A stretch of 64,000 bases of DNA from Butyricicoccus porcorum (GCF_002157465.1 NZ_NHOC01000003.1:109930-173929), one strand, 5' to 3'. Positions 25,729 to 34,804 are shown, counted from the stretch's first letter. A program made the numbers and translations. Notes: generated by a model from the sequence alone, not told the origin.

Positions 25729-28491
25729 ATGGCAAGACTTCTCAACTGGGAATCCGTAGATAAAACGACATGGTCTTATAAGCAGGAAGATAAATATTGT
25801 ACCTATTTGGCTTATCAGCTGACAAAACTGCCGAATTTTACAGATCATCGGTTTCTATATTTATGTAAAGAAGTAGATGGACGGGCGATGGAAGTTGCTA
25901 AGAAACAGTTTCTTATGATTCGTCAATTCCACAGTCTTGGTACAAAATGGGCGATAAGCCTACGATTACTCAAAGCAAATGACCGTATTACTCTGTATCT
26001 CTTGTTTAGATATGCAGACGTACGTCCGATTTCTGAAGCAGAACTGAATCAGTCAGATAGTCGTATTCGAAATGCTCTGATGAACAATGAGTATTCTTTT
26101 CGGAAGATAGACACTATGGCAGAAACAGAACTCTGCCTTGACACCTCATGGGCAACCGAAGTGGCAGAAATAATTAAAGATGAACAAGAATATCAGGGAG
26201 ACGAGTATCCGACTAAATCTGGCGGACATCTTTCCTTTTATTCTCCCAATATGTGGACAGCCGCCGACAATAATATGGAACATATCTGTCGGGCGTTGAT
26301 AAACCATAAGGGTACGGCAACTGTTGAAGTTACTATTCAGCCGACAAGCTATCTGGAGGCAGAAAAGCAATGGATCAATGTCAGCATAGGTAATCTGAAA
26401 GAATGCATGAACGGCGAGACGCTGAAACATCCAGAGACTGGGAAGATACTTTGGAGAGGGAAAAAACTTCCGATACTGAAAACACCGATTGACAATTTTG
26501 AAAAACTGAACAAACAATATGAAACAAGCAGGATTTTTCTGACTTCTGTTCGGGTATTTGCAGAGGAAAATGCAGAAACACTGGCACAGGCATTTCTTGC
26601 TAACAGTGTAAAAAATGAAGGACGAACAATCCTTTTTCGCAAGCCATTCGGAAAATACCAATATTTGGAGGAATGTTACAGGTATGCTGTAGCTTCGGCA
26701 GATATTCATACTCCGTATTGGAATAGGAACAGAAATAATGCACCATTTAGGGCACAGCGCCTTTGCCGGATTGCTAGCGTGGAGGAAATTGCAAACTTTT
26801 TCCGTATTCCAATTCCAACAAGATCAGGATTTCCAGGATTTCTGCTTGATACCGGGCTGGAAGGTTCTGCAACGAGAAAACCAGCAAGAAGTGTCATTCG
26901 TCTGGGCAATTATATGGATGAAGCAGGAGATAAAAAAATTCCAGCAGAATTTGACAGTCAGCAGTTCGCAAAGCATGGTTTAATTGTTGGTGTGCCGGGA
27001 AGTGGCAAGACGACAGCGATGTTTAATATTCTGTATCAATTTTGGGCTGTACCGGAGGAACAACGAATACCGTTTATTATTTTAGAACCTGCAAAGACAG
27101 AATATCGTGCATTGAAGATATTGCCCGAGTTCAAAGATGATTTGCTGGTATTTACATTAGGCGATGAAGGGGTAAGTCCTTTCCGCTTTAACCCTATGGA
27201 GGTATTACCGGGAATTAAGATTGAAAGTCATATTTCTAAGTTGGAAGCCTGTTTTATAGGTGCATTTGATTTATTTGATCCACTGCCGCTTTTTCTTGAT
27301 CAGGCGATTCGGCGCACATACAGAGAAAAAGGATGGTATGATGATAGCTGCGGCGGCGAAGAAGGACTTGAGACTCCTACATTATCTGATCTTTGCCGCA
27401 ATGCGGAATACATTGTGGAACATACAGATTTTGATGCCAGGATGAGAAGTGATTTTAAGGCATCGTTATTGGAACGACTGAACTCTCTGCGAAGAGGCTC
27501 GAAGGGACGAATGCTTGATACGCCGCACTCAATCCCGATGGAGGATTTAATGGGGCGGCCTGTTGTGTTGGAGCTTGACAGTTTGAATGGAGATGAAAAA
27601 TCTCTCATGATGATGTTCCTGTTGAGTTATGTTTATGAATATTGCAAAGTAAAGAGAAAATCTGGTTCTCCGTTGAAGCATATGCTTCTGGTTGAGGAGG
27701 CACACAATCTAATTGGTTCACAGGGAAACAGCAATGACAGTCGGGCAAATCCCAAAGCGCAAACGATAGAACTTTTCACAAATATGCTGGCAGAAATGCG
27801 TGCACTTGGTCAGGGCATATTAATTGCAGATCAACTTCCGACGGCAATTGCACAGCAAGCGGTAAAACAGACGAATGTAAAAATTCTGATGCGCGTTACT
27901 GCAAAGGACGACCGTGAAGAAATCGGAAATACAATGGATCTCGATGAAGAACAGATGCATCAGGTAGTCAATTTTAAGACCGGACATGCATATCTGTACC
28001 ATGAAGGTGAGGATCGTGTCAGAATGATTCGCATGGTAGATTTTAAGGGAGAGCACGATGTGGAGGAACCTCCATCTGATGATGAATTAAAGGACATGAT
28101 GTGTCTCTATCAGCAACTACATAGTGAGATGTATCTTCCGTATCCGGAATGCAGTGGAGTGTGCGTAGTTTGCAACAGACGAGCTCGCAATCAGGCAGAG
28201 AATTTTGTACATCAGATTCTTCTGGAAAAAGGCGCAGATCCATATATGTTGGCGTTCCCACCGGCAGATAGAGAGACTTTCAGAAAGACGCAGGGAATTG
28301 CCGGTGTTTGTAGATTACTCGCAAAGCGAGAATCCATGCGTATTCGGAAACGATATGGTAAATTGGGCGAATGCTTTGGTCCCTGCGTGTATATACATAT
28401 GCTGAATCAGGCATCAGATAAGCTGGGTGCCAGCACCAATGAAAAACAAAAGACTGAAAATATAGAAAAATTTAAACAGATTAGCAAGTAA
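25729..28491 (+). CDS. HerA/FtsK-superfamily ATPase
   Basis: 920 residues. Hexameric DNA- or protein-translocating ATPase. Walker A is GVPGSGKTTAM near residue 421; Walker B is MLLVEEAHNLIG near 654; then EMRALGQGILIADQLPTAI (sensor region) and KILMRVTAKDDREEIGNTM, the pattern of HerA/DUF87 proteins. The N-terminal 400 residues are a lineage-specific region with no motif I recognise; the C-terminus has a Cys pair (CSGVCVVCNRR). The ATG follows GATGAGGGAAATACG; an upstream start would read through the stem-loop. HerA relatives pump DNA, load nucleases in antiphage systems, or accompany polymorphic toxins. Here the neighbours are coiled-coil proteins with nuclease-like ends, so it probably powers them. 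Confidence 0.9.
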   Translation: MARLLNWESVDKTTWSYKQEDKYCTYLAYQLTKLPNFTDHRFLYLCKEVDGRAMEVAKKQFLMIRQFHSLGTKWAISLRLLKANDRITLYLLFRYADVRPISEAELNQSDSRIRNALMNNEYSFRKIDTMAETELCLDTSWATEVAEIIKDEQEYQGDEYPTKSGGHLSFYSPNMWTAADNNMEHICRALINHKGTATVEVTIQPTSYLEAEKQWINVSIGNLKECMNGETLKHPETGKILWRGKKLPILKTPIDNFEKLNKQYETSRIFLTSVRVFAEENAETLAQAFLANSVKNEGRTILFRKPFGKYQYLEECYRYAVASADIHTPYWNRNRNNAPFRAQRLCRIASVEEIANFFRIPIPTRSGFPGFLLDTGLEGSATRKPARSVIRLGNYMDEAGDKKIPAEFDSQQFAKHGLIVGVPGSGKTTAMFNILYQFWAVPEEQRIPFIILEPAKTEYRALKILPEFKDDLLVFTLGDEGVSPFRFNPMEVLPGIKIESHISKLEACFIGAFDLFDPLPLFLDQAIRRTYREKGWYDDSCGGEEGLETPTLSDLCRNAEYIVEHTDFDARMRSDFKASLLERLNSLRRGSKGRMLDTPHSIPMEDLMGRPVVLELDSLNGDEKSLMMMFLLSYVYEYCKVKRKSGSPLKHMLLVEEAHNLIGSQGNSNDSRANPKAQTIELFTNMLAEMRALGQGILIADQLPTAIAQQAVKQTNVKILMRVTAKDDREEIGNTMDLDEEQMHQVVNFKTGHAYLYHEGEDRVRMIRMVDFKGEHDVEEPPSDDELKDMMCLYQQLHSEMYLPYPECSGVCVVCNRRARNQAENFVHQILLEKGADPYMLAFPPADRETFRKTQGIAGVCRLLAKRESMRIRKRYGKLGECFGPCVYIHMLNQASDKLGASTNEKQKTENIEKFKQISK

Positions 28492-28505
28492 AGGGGAAAT
28501 ATACG

Positions 28506-28937
28506 ATGGCAAGATTGGAACAACTGGAACAGTTTACAGAAGAAATTGAATCCAAGGAAACAGAGGTTGAAGAAACAGACCAGAAACTTCAGGAGGCGAA
28601 TGAGCGTCTGAGCAGCCTGGAAAGTGCAGTTAATCAGTTATCGGAGGATCAGGAGGTTTCCGAGTCGCTGGAATCCAATAAGCAGGAAGCAGAACAGGAG
28701 AAAACAGAAGTTGAAGAAAAACGCTCCCAGTTGTCAGAGAAACTGCAAAGTATGCAGGGCGAAATGGAAGATCTGAACGAGATCAATGAAAATTCTGCAT
28801 CTGTTCTGAGCGAATTGGCAGAAATCGGAGAGGATATAAGCGCATCTGAATCTATTATAGAAAATAGAAGGAGTCAGATATCATCGTATCAGGAAAAGAT
28901 TCAAGAACTTCTTGAGAGACTGCAATCACAGGGATAA
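28506..28937 (+). CDS. Coiled-coil protein, stand-alone paralogue of the toxin N-domains
   Basis: 143 residues, almost entirely heptad coiled coil rich in E, Q and S. It ends with VLSELAEIGEDISASESIIE then NRRSQISSYQEKIQELLERL, the same signature found in the N-terminal halves of the next two proteins. It has no C-terminal domain. It begins 14 bases after the ATPase stop with AAAGGGGAAATACG as SD. It may be the scaffold or chaperone form of the module, or a paralogue that lost its effector domain. Confidence 0.8.
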   Translation: MARLEQLEQFTEEIESKETEVEETDQKLQEANERLSSLESAVNQLSEDQEVSESLESNKQEAEQEKTEVEEKRSQLSEKLQSMQGEMEDLNEINENSASVLSELAEIGEDISASESIIENRRSQISSYQEKIQELLERLQSQG

Positions 28938-28945
28938 AACTCAAA

Positions 28946-30118
28946 ATGAAAATTGAACTGAATGAACTGGCTTCCCGAATGGAAGAAATAGAGCAGGATG
29001 AGGATCGCTTAGAACAAGAAAAGGAAAAAACAGAAAATCGGGAAAAAAAACTGCAATTAGCAATGCTTAAACTGGAGACAGATGTTCAAATTGCGGAACA
29101 GTTAAAGAAAAATCAGGAAGCTGCACAGGAGGATGTGCGGAAACTGGAAGCAAGAACAGAAAACTTACGGGCAAAATGGAAGATCATGCAAGAGGAATTG
29201 CTGCAGATGCTGGAACAGGACAGAGCCAGTATGCAGGTGTTGAGTGAATTGGAGGAGCTGGGGGAGGATGTATCTGAAAGTAAGACAATTTTGAAAGAGC
29301 GTAATATCATTATGGGGGAATGCCGCAGACAGCTGAATGCTCTGGCAGAGCGCCTGGGTGTCAACAATACAGACAGCGGGTCTGCTGACCTCAAACAAAT
29401 TGATTTTGAACACACAATGAATACTCCTTCGGAATTGAAAATATTGGAGGAAATGCGAGCTTCCGATGGACGGGAGGACGAAGTATTGGAAAATGATATC
29501 AAGGAACCGAAGGAAAGAAAACCGCGGCTTCCATCTGGAAAGCATGGACGATTGTTAACCAGGGAAGGCAGACTGGAGTATATACCAGATGATCCTGAAG
29601 TGCAGAGACTCTTACAGGCATATGGAAGGGGCTCTGTAGAATATAAGGACAATTATCCTGATTTTTCACCATTTATAATGCATGAATTTCCGGACAGTAT
29701 AAAAATAAACTGTCAAGTGAAAATTGGATATATGGGAGTTTATCGTGAAAACCCTGGATGGGAGATAGGACGCCGTAATACAAAGGACAGCTATAATTTG
29801 TCGGCTGAGCTTGGAAACTACAGGCAGGCTGATGTGGCGCTATGTGATCTTATTTTGAAACAGAATCCTGAGCTTGCCCGTGAATGGAATACAGAAGAAC
29901 AAATTCAAATCGGAAGATTGGATTTATGCAGAAGGATAACGAAATATCGTCAGATCAATCATCTTACATGGCATGAATGTGAAGATGGGGTCACCATGCA
30001 GCTGATTCCGGCAAAGATTCATGATGCATGTGCACACAATGGCGGTGTTGCATGGCAGAGATTTGTTTTTGACTGTATTGATTTTGATGATATCCAGGGA
30101 GAACTTTATGAGAAGTGA
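28946..30118 (+). CDS. Coiled-coil protein with C-terminal WHH-type HNH/Endo VII nuclease domain
   Basis: 390 residues. Residues 1-140 are coiled coil ending VLSELEELGEDVSESKTILK then the ALAERLG motif shared with its neighbours. A linker follows, then a segment with LLTREGRLEYIPDDPEVQRL. The C-terminus (about 290-390) has LTWHECEDGVTMQLIPAKIH then DACAHNGG, the core of WHH/WHE-type HNH toxins (W-H-E ... QL.P..IH...H.GG), which cleave DNA. The conserved His residues are present, so it is probably catalytic. It overlaps the next gene by 11 bases. No immunity gene follows. Coiled-coil N-domain plus nuclease C-domain is the polymorphic-toxin layout. Confidence 0.82.
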   Translation: MKIELNELASRMEEIEQDEDRLEQEKEKTENREKKLQLAMLKLETDVQIAEQLKKNQEAAQEDVRKLEARTENLRAKWKIMQEELLQMLEQDRASMQVLSELEELGEDVSESKTILKERNIIMGECRRQLNALAERLGVNNTDSGSADLKQIDFEHTMNTPSELKILEEMRASDGREDEVLENDIKEPKERKPRLPSGKHGRLLTREGRLEYIPDDPEVQRLLQAYGRGSVEYKDNYPDFSPFIMHEFPDSIKINCQVKIGYMGVYRENPGWEIGRRNTKDSYNLSAELGNYRQADVALCDLILKQNPELAREWNTEEQIQIGRLDLCRRITKYRQINHLTWHECEDGVTMQLIPAKIHDACAHNGGVAWQRFVFDCIDFDDIQGELYEK

Positions 30119-31199
30119 TATTCATTCGGAAACAGAATTGCTGGAACAGAAGACGGAAGAGGAAGAACAGGAAAAAGAAACGCTTGAAAACAGGGAGATT
30201 ATTTTAAGGACTGCGCTTGGACAACTGGAAGAAGATATTCAGGTTTCAGGTATTCTTGAGAAAACATTTGAGTCTGTCGAAAAAGACAGACAGGGAGTGC
30301 TCAAAAAACTAGAAGAATTCAGGGAATATGTGCAGAGCTTGCATTTTCAGATGAAAGAAACTGTAGATGAGACACAACGAAGTTGGAAAACCATTCAGGA
30401 ATTAAAGGAATTGGACGAGGATGTTTCGGAAAGTGAAGGCATTCTGTTAGATAGAATGGTTCTGCTAGAGGAAACACATAAACAACTGGAAGATGTTGCG
30501 GTACGTCTGGGCATGCAGTTGGATGCGATGGAGTGTAGCTTTGAAACAGATGTTTCCGGAAGAAAGGTATCTCAACACATGAAACCAAGGCATACAATTG
30601 GAGATCTGATAGCAGGGATATTTGGAAAAAAAGAACGCCAGGAAAGTGGTAAGGAAAAGCAGGAAAATCAGCGCAAAATACAAGATTTTTCAGGGTTTGT
30701 TGTTGCAGAGATGAGACCGGGACAGTGGAATATTATTGGAGGAACGGGGTTTGAAGCATATTCTGCCTATGATAAGAATATTGACCAATATACTGTAGAT
30801 GGTACTGGATATGAGAACGATGTTGTTCAGATGGTGGATATCAATTCAATAGAAGGAATCTATTTATGGCAGGATGATATAGATAACCCGGAAAGATTTT
30901 GGAGTCAGCATCATTCGGAGGGAACGAAGGAATCTTTTGTAGAAATTGCTTCTCATATTCCAGAAGTGCAGGAGCAACTGAATTGTGGGGTCCCGCTCTA
31001 TAAACTGCTTGAGAATGAGCGACTGGGAGCGTGTGCCTCTTTATATTTTGATCCGTTGCGGTCAAATGCTCCAACTCTTTTGCAAGGAGACGGATTTTAT
31101 GTATTTCAGTCTAATGGTCGTCATCGAGTTCTCGCTGCAAAAGAGTTGGGGTACAGCTTTCCGGTGCGGATTACAGGAAGACTGATCAAAAAAGATTAA
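30108..31199 (+). CDS. Coiled-coil protein with C-terminal ParB-like toxin domain
   Basis: 363 residues. The N-terminal coiled coil ends with IQELKELDEDVSESEGILLD and the VAVRLGM motif, parallel to the two preceding proteins. The C-terminus reads DGFYVFQSNGRHRVLAAKEL then GYSFPVRITG, a ParB/Srx-like GRHR.LAA motif as seen in ParB-like polymorphic toxin domains. Upstream, DFSGFVVAEMRPGQWNIIGG and LDINSI-type segments complete an alpha/beta domain of about 170 residues. The ATG lies inside the end of the preceding gene behind AGGGAG, so the two are translationally coupled. Activity (nuclease, NTPase or other) cannot be told. Confidence 0.78.
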   Translation: MRSDIHSETELLEQKTEEEEQEKETLENREIILRTALGQLEEDIQVSGILEKTFESVEKDRQGVLKKLEEFREYVQSLHFQMKETVDETQRSWKTIQELKELDEDVSESEGILLDRMVLLEETHKQLEDVAVRLGMQLDAMECSFETDVSGRKVSQHMKPRHTIGDLIAGIFGKKERQESGKEKQENQRKIQDFSGFVVAEMRPGQWNIIGGTGFEAYSAYDKNIDQYTVDGTGYENDVVQMVDINSIEGIYLWQDDIDNPERFWSQHHSEGTKESFVEIASHIPEVQEQLNCGVPLYKLLENERLGACASLYFDPLRSNAPTLLQGDGFYVFQSNGRHRVLAAKELGYSFPVRITGRLIKKD

Positions 31200-31286
31200 A
31201 CAAATATTGAGGTGGGGAAGATGCTTTGCGAAAAGCAGGAATGCAGCTAAATATTGCTCTAAACGGATAAAACATAGGAGAATACA

Positions 31287-31730
31287 ATGTATTGCAGAAA
31301 TTGCGGACTGGAATTAAGAGATGGTGCCAAATTTTGCCCAAAGTGTGGAGCACCACAGAGTGAGCGGGTGGAAAAGAAAAGTCGAAAAACGAGGTGGTAT
31401 GTGGTTGCCTCAGGTCTTGCAGCATTAGCGCTTATTGCCGGTTCTGCTATAGGACTATTTGAACGGCGAAGTTAGTGCTGCTGATGCGCATAATAATATG
31501 CTTGAATGGGTAATTGAAATAAATCCAGATTTTATGAATGACGAAGATGAAACTGAGATAGATATGCAATTGGCGGAATATACCCATGATATCGCAGACC
31601 ATATTCTTGAGGAACTGGATCAACCAGAGCCAGATATTGAGCAGATTAGGAAATATAATGATACATTGAAGAAGATACTCGAAGAGGAATTGAATAATCA
31701 AGAATATGCAAATATTCTTGGAAGATGGAG
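31287..31730 (+). pseudogene. Zinc-ribbon membrane protein, frameshifted and cut by IS3
   Basis: Begins MYCRNCGLELRDGAKFCPKCGA (zinc ribbon), a basic stretch, and one membrane segment (WYVVASGLAALALIAGSAIG), then stops at FERRS. In another frame the sequence continues without interruption as LNGEVSAADAHNNMLEWVIE, INPDFMNDEDETEIDMQLAE and a helical tail until it meets the IS3 end. I read this as one protein with an indel near 31455, its 3' end removed by IS3 copy 2. An alternative is two real small genes. SD AGGAG precedes the first ATG. It resembles the first gene of the operon in layout. Confidence 0.65.
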
Positions 31731-31821
31731 TATAATGGTCTCATAAATTAAGACACTTTTTCGGACAGATTTTAATGAATCTGATATACATAAACCAGTA
31801 TGTAAGAAAGGATCCATTATC

Positions 31822-32169
31822 ATGTCCAGACAAAGAAGAAGTTTTAGTGCCAAATTCAAGTCAAACCTTGTAATTGAGCTGCTTAAGGGTGAGAAAGATC
31901 TCAATACCCTGGCAGCTGAAAATAGCATCCAACCAAATCTGCTCCGTAACTGGAAAAAGGAGTTCCTGAACAATGCTTCGGTTGTGTTCGACGACAAGCG
32001 CGAGGAAAACCTCAAAGAAAAGCTTGCCGAAGAGCGAAAAGAGAAAGCGGAGTATGCCAAAAAGGTTGGTCAGTTAACCATGCAGGTTGACTGGCTCAAA
32101 AAAAAATCTGAAGAAATTTGTGGACCTGACTACGAGAGTAAGTTTAGTCCAAAACCTTTTGACGACTAA
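31822..32169 (+). CDS. IS3-family transposase OrfA (copy 2)
   Basis: 115 residues, identical to the copy 1 OrfA except P for S in IQPNLL. Same helix-turn-helix and coiled coil, same nine-A run before the OrfB overlap. The start follows AAGAAAGGATC. Confidence 0.9.
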   Translation: MSRQRRSFSAKFKSNLVIELLKGEKDLNTLAAENSIQPNLLRNWKKEFLNNASVVFDDKREENLKEKLAEERKEKAEYAKKVGQLTMQVDWLKKKSEEICGPDYESKFSPKPFDD

Positions 32170-32977
32170 GGAAATTCCGGCTTCCGTTGGTGCCAGGTTG
32201 CTTGACATCAACCGTACAAGCATTTATTACAAGGGCGCCCCTATTTCAGATGAGGAACTGGCCTGCAAAGAGATCATTGATCATCTCCATACAGATAATC
32301 CCACTTGGGGCGCAAGACAAATGTCTGCACAGTTAAAAGCCCGTGGTTACCAGGTTGGGCGCCGCAAGGCAAGACGCTACATGAATGAGATGGATATTTA
32401 CCCGATCTATCCAAAGATGAATCTTTCCAAGCGAATGCAGCAGGCGAAAGTATGTCCATATCTTCTTCGTAATGCGGTCATAGACAAGCCAAATCAAGCA
32501 TGGTCTATTGACATTACATATATCCCGATCAAGCGCGGATTTCTATATCTGACAGCCGTGATCGACTGGTACAGCCGTTGTAATGTCGGCTGGGAAGTGG
32601 ATGACACACTTGATACCAGAATGGTTATCAGTGCCCTGAAAAAAGCTTTCAAAGTAGCAAAACCTCAAATCCTGAATTCAGATCAGGGTTGTCAGTTTAC
32701 AAGTCAGCAATACATTGACTTTGTAAAGGAAAACGGCATCCGCCAGAGTATGGATGGAAAAAGTCGCTGGGCAGACAACATCATGATTGAACGCTGGTTC
32801 CGCAGCTTCAAGTATGAGGAAGCCTATCTGACACAGTACAACAACATCAGGGAAGCAAGAGCTGCTATCGGACAGTATATCCACATCTACAACTTTGAGC
32901 GGCGCCATTCTGCACTTGATTACCAAACACCGGCTGAATGCTACTATCCGGCAATGTTGATGCCATATGTAGCTTAG
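32087..32977 (+). CDS. IS3-family transposase OrfB (copy 2), integrase core
   Basis: 296 residues with the same DDE core as copy 1; differences include R for C in GRRKARRY, Q for R in RMQQAKV and N for I in SRCNVGWE. The latter lies between the first and second catalytic Asp, where hydrophobic residues are usual, so this copy could be less active. The TTG start lies within OrfA. Confidence 0.9.
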   Translation: MTGSKKNLKKFVDLTTRVSLVQNLLTTKEIPASVGARLLDINRTSIYYKGAPISDEELACKEIIDHLHTDNPTWGARQMSAQLKARGYQVGRRKARRYMNEMDIYPIYPKMNLSKRMQQAKVCPYLLRNAVIDKPNQAWSIDITYIPIKRGFLYLTAVIDWYSRCNVGWEVDDTLDTRMVISALKKAFKVAKPQILNSDQGCQFTSQQYIDFVKENGIRQSMDGKSRWADNIMIERWFRSFKYEEAYLTQYNNIREARAAIGQYIHIYNFERRHSALDYQTPAECYYPAMLMPYVA

Positions 32978-33093
32978 CATATATTGAATCTGGGGAGTGC
33001 TCCACTGTTCTCCCCATGTTTCTTGTAACTTGTCCACTATATCAGTTCATTATAAAAATCTTAGATTTTTGTCTTGACAACTGAGCCACTATA

Positions 33094-33475
33094 GAATGTC
33101 CAAATGCTGTCTGGTGTTCCGATATTACCTATATCTGGACAAGAGATGGTTTTGTATACCTGACCAGCATTATGGATTTATATTCCCGAAAAATTATGGC
33201 ATGGACACTTTCCGATTCCATGGATGTATCCTGCGTAATTGAAACCGTAAATAAAGCTAAAATCCGCCGTAAAATTGATCAGCCTTTGATTATTCATTCT
33301 GATCGTGGCAGTCAGTACATATCCAGAGAATACAAACGGGTTACTGCTGGAATGCAGCGCAGTTATTCAAAGAAAGCATTTCCATGGGACAATGCCTGTA
33401 TCGAATCTTTTCACGCTATTATCAAGCGTGAATGGTTGAATCGTTTTAAAATTCTCAACTATAACCACTGTGAAA
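33094..33475 (+). pseudogene. IS3-family OrfB fragment of a third type
   Basis: From the IS3 edge the frame reads CPNAVWCSDITYIWTRDGFV then YLTSIMDLYSRKIMAWTLSD, an integrase core with both Asp residues (SDITY; HSDRGSQYISREY) and the Glu (CIESFHAIIKREWLNRFK). N- and C-terminal parts are lost. IS3 copy 2 lies at its 5' side. The promoter of the LacI gene starts just past its end. Confidence 0.8.
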
Positions 33476-33490
33476 CCGGCTGGTTCTGTC

Positions 33491-33519
33491 TTGCCTCCAC
33501 AGGATATTTTCCCTATAAT
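33491..33519 (+). promoter_or_regulatory. Promoter of the LacI-family regulator
   Basis: TTGCCT, 17-base spacer, perfect TATAAT, 26 bases before the ATG, with GAGGGAGG as SD between. Confidence 0.7.
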
Positions 33520-33545
33520 AATGGTGTAGAGGGAGGCTTGACACT

Positions 33546-34604
33546 ATGGCTGTAACACTGAAAACCCTTGCCGAACACACTGGCTTTTCCATTGCCACGA
33601 TCTCCCGTGTCCTGAACAATGACCCGACCATGACAGTCAGCGAGGAAACACGGCGTATGATCTTTGATACGGCACACAAACTGGGTTATACCGGCGGTTC
33701 CGGCCGCCGATCCCAGCGTATTGTCACGGATACCATGGTGATCGGCATTGCCGAAATGCTGTCTCCTGCGGAGCAGATGACCGATCCCTATTTTCTCTAT
33801 TTAAAAAATTTCGTCGAACAGACCTGCTTTGAGCAAAAGCTGCAAAACGTCACCCTGCGGGAGGATGCGGATGGCTACCATGCCCTGTCCCCCTCCGGGG
33901 TTGACGGCATCATTGCTATCGGTTATTTTTCCGATCAGCAGATTGCGTCCCTGCAGTACCTGAGCAGTAACATTACCTTTCTGGATTCCTCGCCAAACGA
34001 GCTTCTGTATGATTCCGTCGTGCTGAATTTCGAGCTGGGCATCCATCAGGCGTTGGATTACCTGCGTTCTCTGGGACATGCCCGCATCGGCTTTCTGGGA
34101 CCCAAGCGCCTGGGAGATGAACACCGGCGCATTGTCCTGGAGCCCCGGCGGCGGTATTTTGAGCATTATATGCGGGAAGCCGGCCTGTATCGCAGTGAGC
34201 TGGTTGTAGAAGTCCCCATGCGTGACCAGTTGGCTGTGGAAGAGGAATTTTTCATGCGGATGCGCACCTGGAATCCCCAGACCATGCCCACCGCAGTGGT
34301 AGCAGTCAATGAGGAATGCGCCATCGGTGTCATCCATGCCCTGCGCCGGCTGCAGCAGCAGGTTCCGGAGGATATGAGTATTGTCAGCTTCAATGATACT
34401 GTCATGTCCTCTGTGGTGGAGCCTGCCCTTACCAGCATCAGCCCCCATCTGGATTACATGGCGGCAACCGCTGTCCGCCTGGTACAGCAGCGTGCTTCCA
34501 CCCCGGCCCACCAGCCGGAACGCCGGTTCCCCCAGAAGGTTGTCATACCGCCCACGCTAACCGTGCGCCGCAGTACGGCAGAATGCCGCGAAATCATGGA
34601 ATAA
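33546..34604 (+). CDS. LacI/GalR-family transcriptional regulator of galactoside genes
   Basis: 352 residues. N-terminal LacI helix-turn-helix (VTLKTLAEHTGFSIATISRV, then LNNDPTMTVSEETRRMI with the hinge), then a periplasmic-binding-like effector domain (VDGIIAIGYF; ARIGFLGPKRLGDEHRR; DMSIVSFNDTVMSSVVEPAL). Its place directly upstream of a GPH symporter, alpha-galactosidase and gal genes suggests it senses galactose or a galactoside and represses them. A palindromic TAGTAAAATTTACTA between this gene and the symporter is a candidate operator. Confidence 0.92.
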   Translation: MAVTLKTLAEHTGFSIATISRVLNNDPTMTVSEETRRMIFDTAHKLGYTGGSGRRSQRIVTDTMVIGIAEMLSPAEQMTDPYFLYLKNFVEQTCFEQKLQNVTLREDADGYHALSPSGVDGIIAIGYFSDQQIASLQYLSSNITFLDSSPNELLYDSVVLNFELGIHQALDYLRSLGHARIGFLGPKRLGDEHRRIVLEPRRRYFEHYMREAGLYRSELVVEVPMRDQLAVEEEFFMRMRTWNPQTMPTAVVAVNEECAIGVIHALRRLQQQVPEDMSIVSFNDTVMSSVVEPALTSISPHLDYMAATAVRLVQQRASTPAHQPERRFPQKVVIPPTLTVRRSTAECREIME

Positions 34605-34605
34605 T

Positions 34606-34656
34606 AAAAAACCCGCCTGTTTTCCCGAAGCTTTTCCGGGTACAGGCGGGTTTTTT
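34606..34656. terminator. Bidirectional intrinsic terminator
   Basis: AAAAAACCCGCCTGT paired with ACAGGCGGGTTTTTT around an inner CCCGAAGC..CCGGG loop. T-runs on both strands, so it ends the LacI gene and the convergent small gene. Confidence 0.9.
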
Positions 34657-34681
34657 ATATGGATATTTTGCGTTATCTGTC

Positions 34682-34804
34682 TTATCTGCCGCTGCGCAGA
34701 TCTCGGATACTGTCAGTTGCAGCCCGGTTCTTCTGCATGCCGGTATGCAGCATAGTGCTGCACAGACACAGCGCACCGATTTCCTTCCAGGCATTGTTTT
34801 TCAT
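34682..34804 (-). CDS. Small protein of 40 residues, unknown
   Basis: Reads MKNNAWKEIGALCLCSTMLH then TGMQKNRAATDSIRDLRSGR. It has AGGAGG eight bases before the ATG, a promoter upstream on the same strand (TTGTAT, 17 bases, TATACT) and the bidirectional terminator just after its stop, a complete transcription unit. A CxC pair and a short hydrophobic patch are the only features. No family recognised. Coding status inferred from these signals, not from homology. Confidence 0.6.
   Translation of the reverse strand: MKNNAWKEIGALCLCSTMLHTGMQKNRAATDSIRDLRSGR

Larger units (their letters stand above)
31731..33093 (+). mobile_element. IS3-family insertion sequence, copy 2
   Basis: The same 1,363-bp element as 6131-7493, opposite orientation. 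It interrupts the end of the HerA operon on the left and lies against a different IS3 transposase relic on the right. No matching target duplication is visible. Confidence 0.92.
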
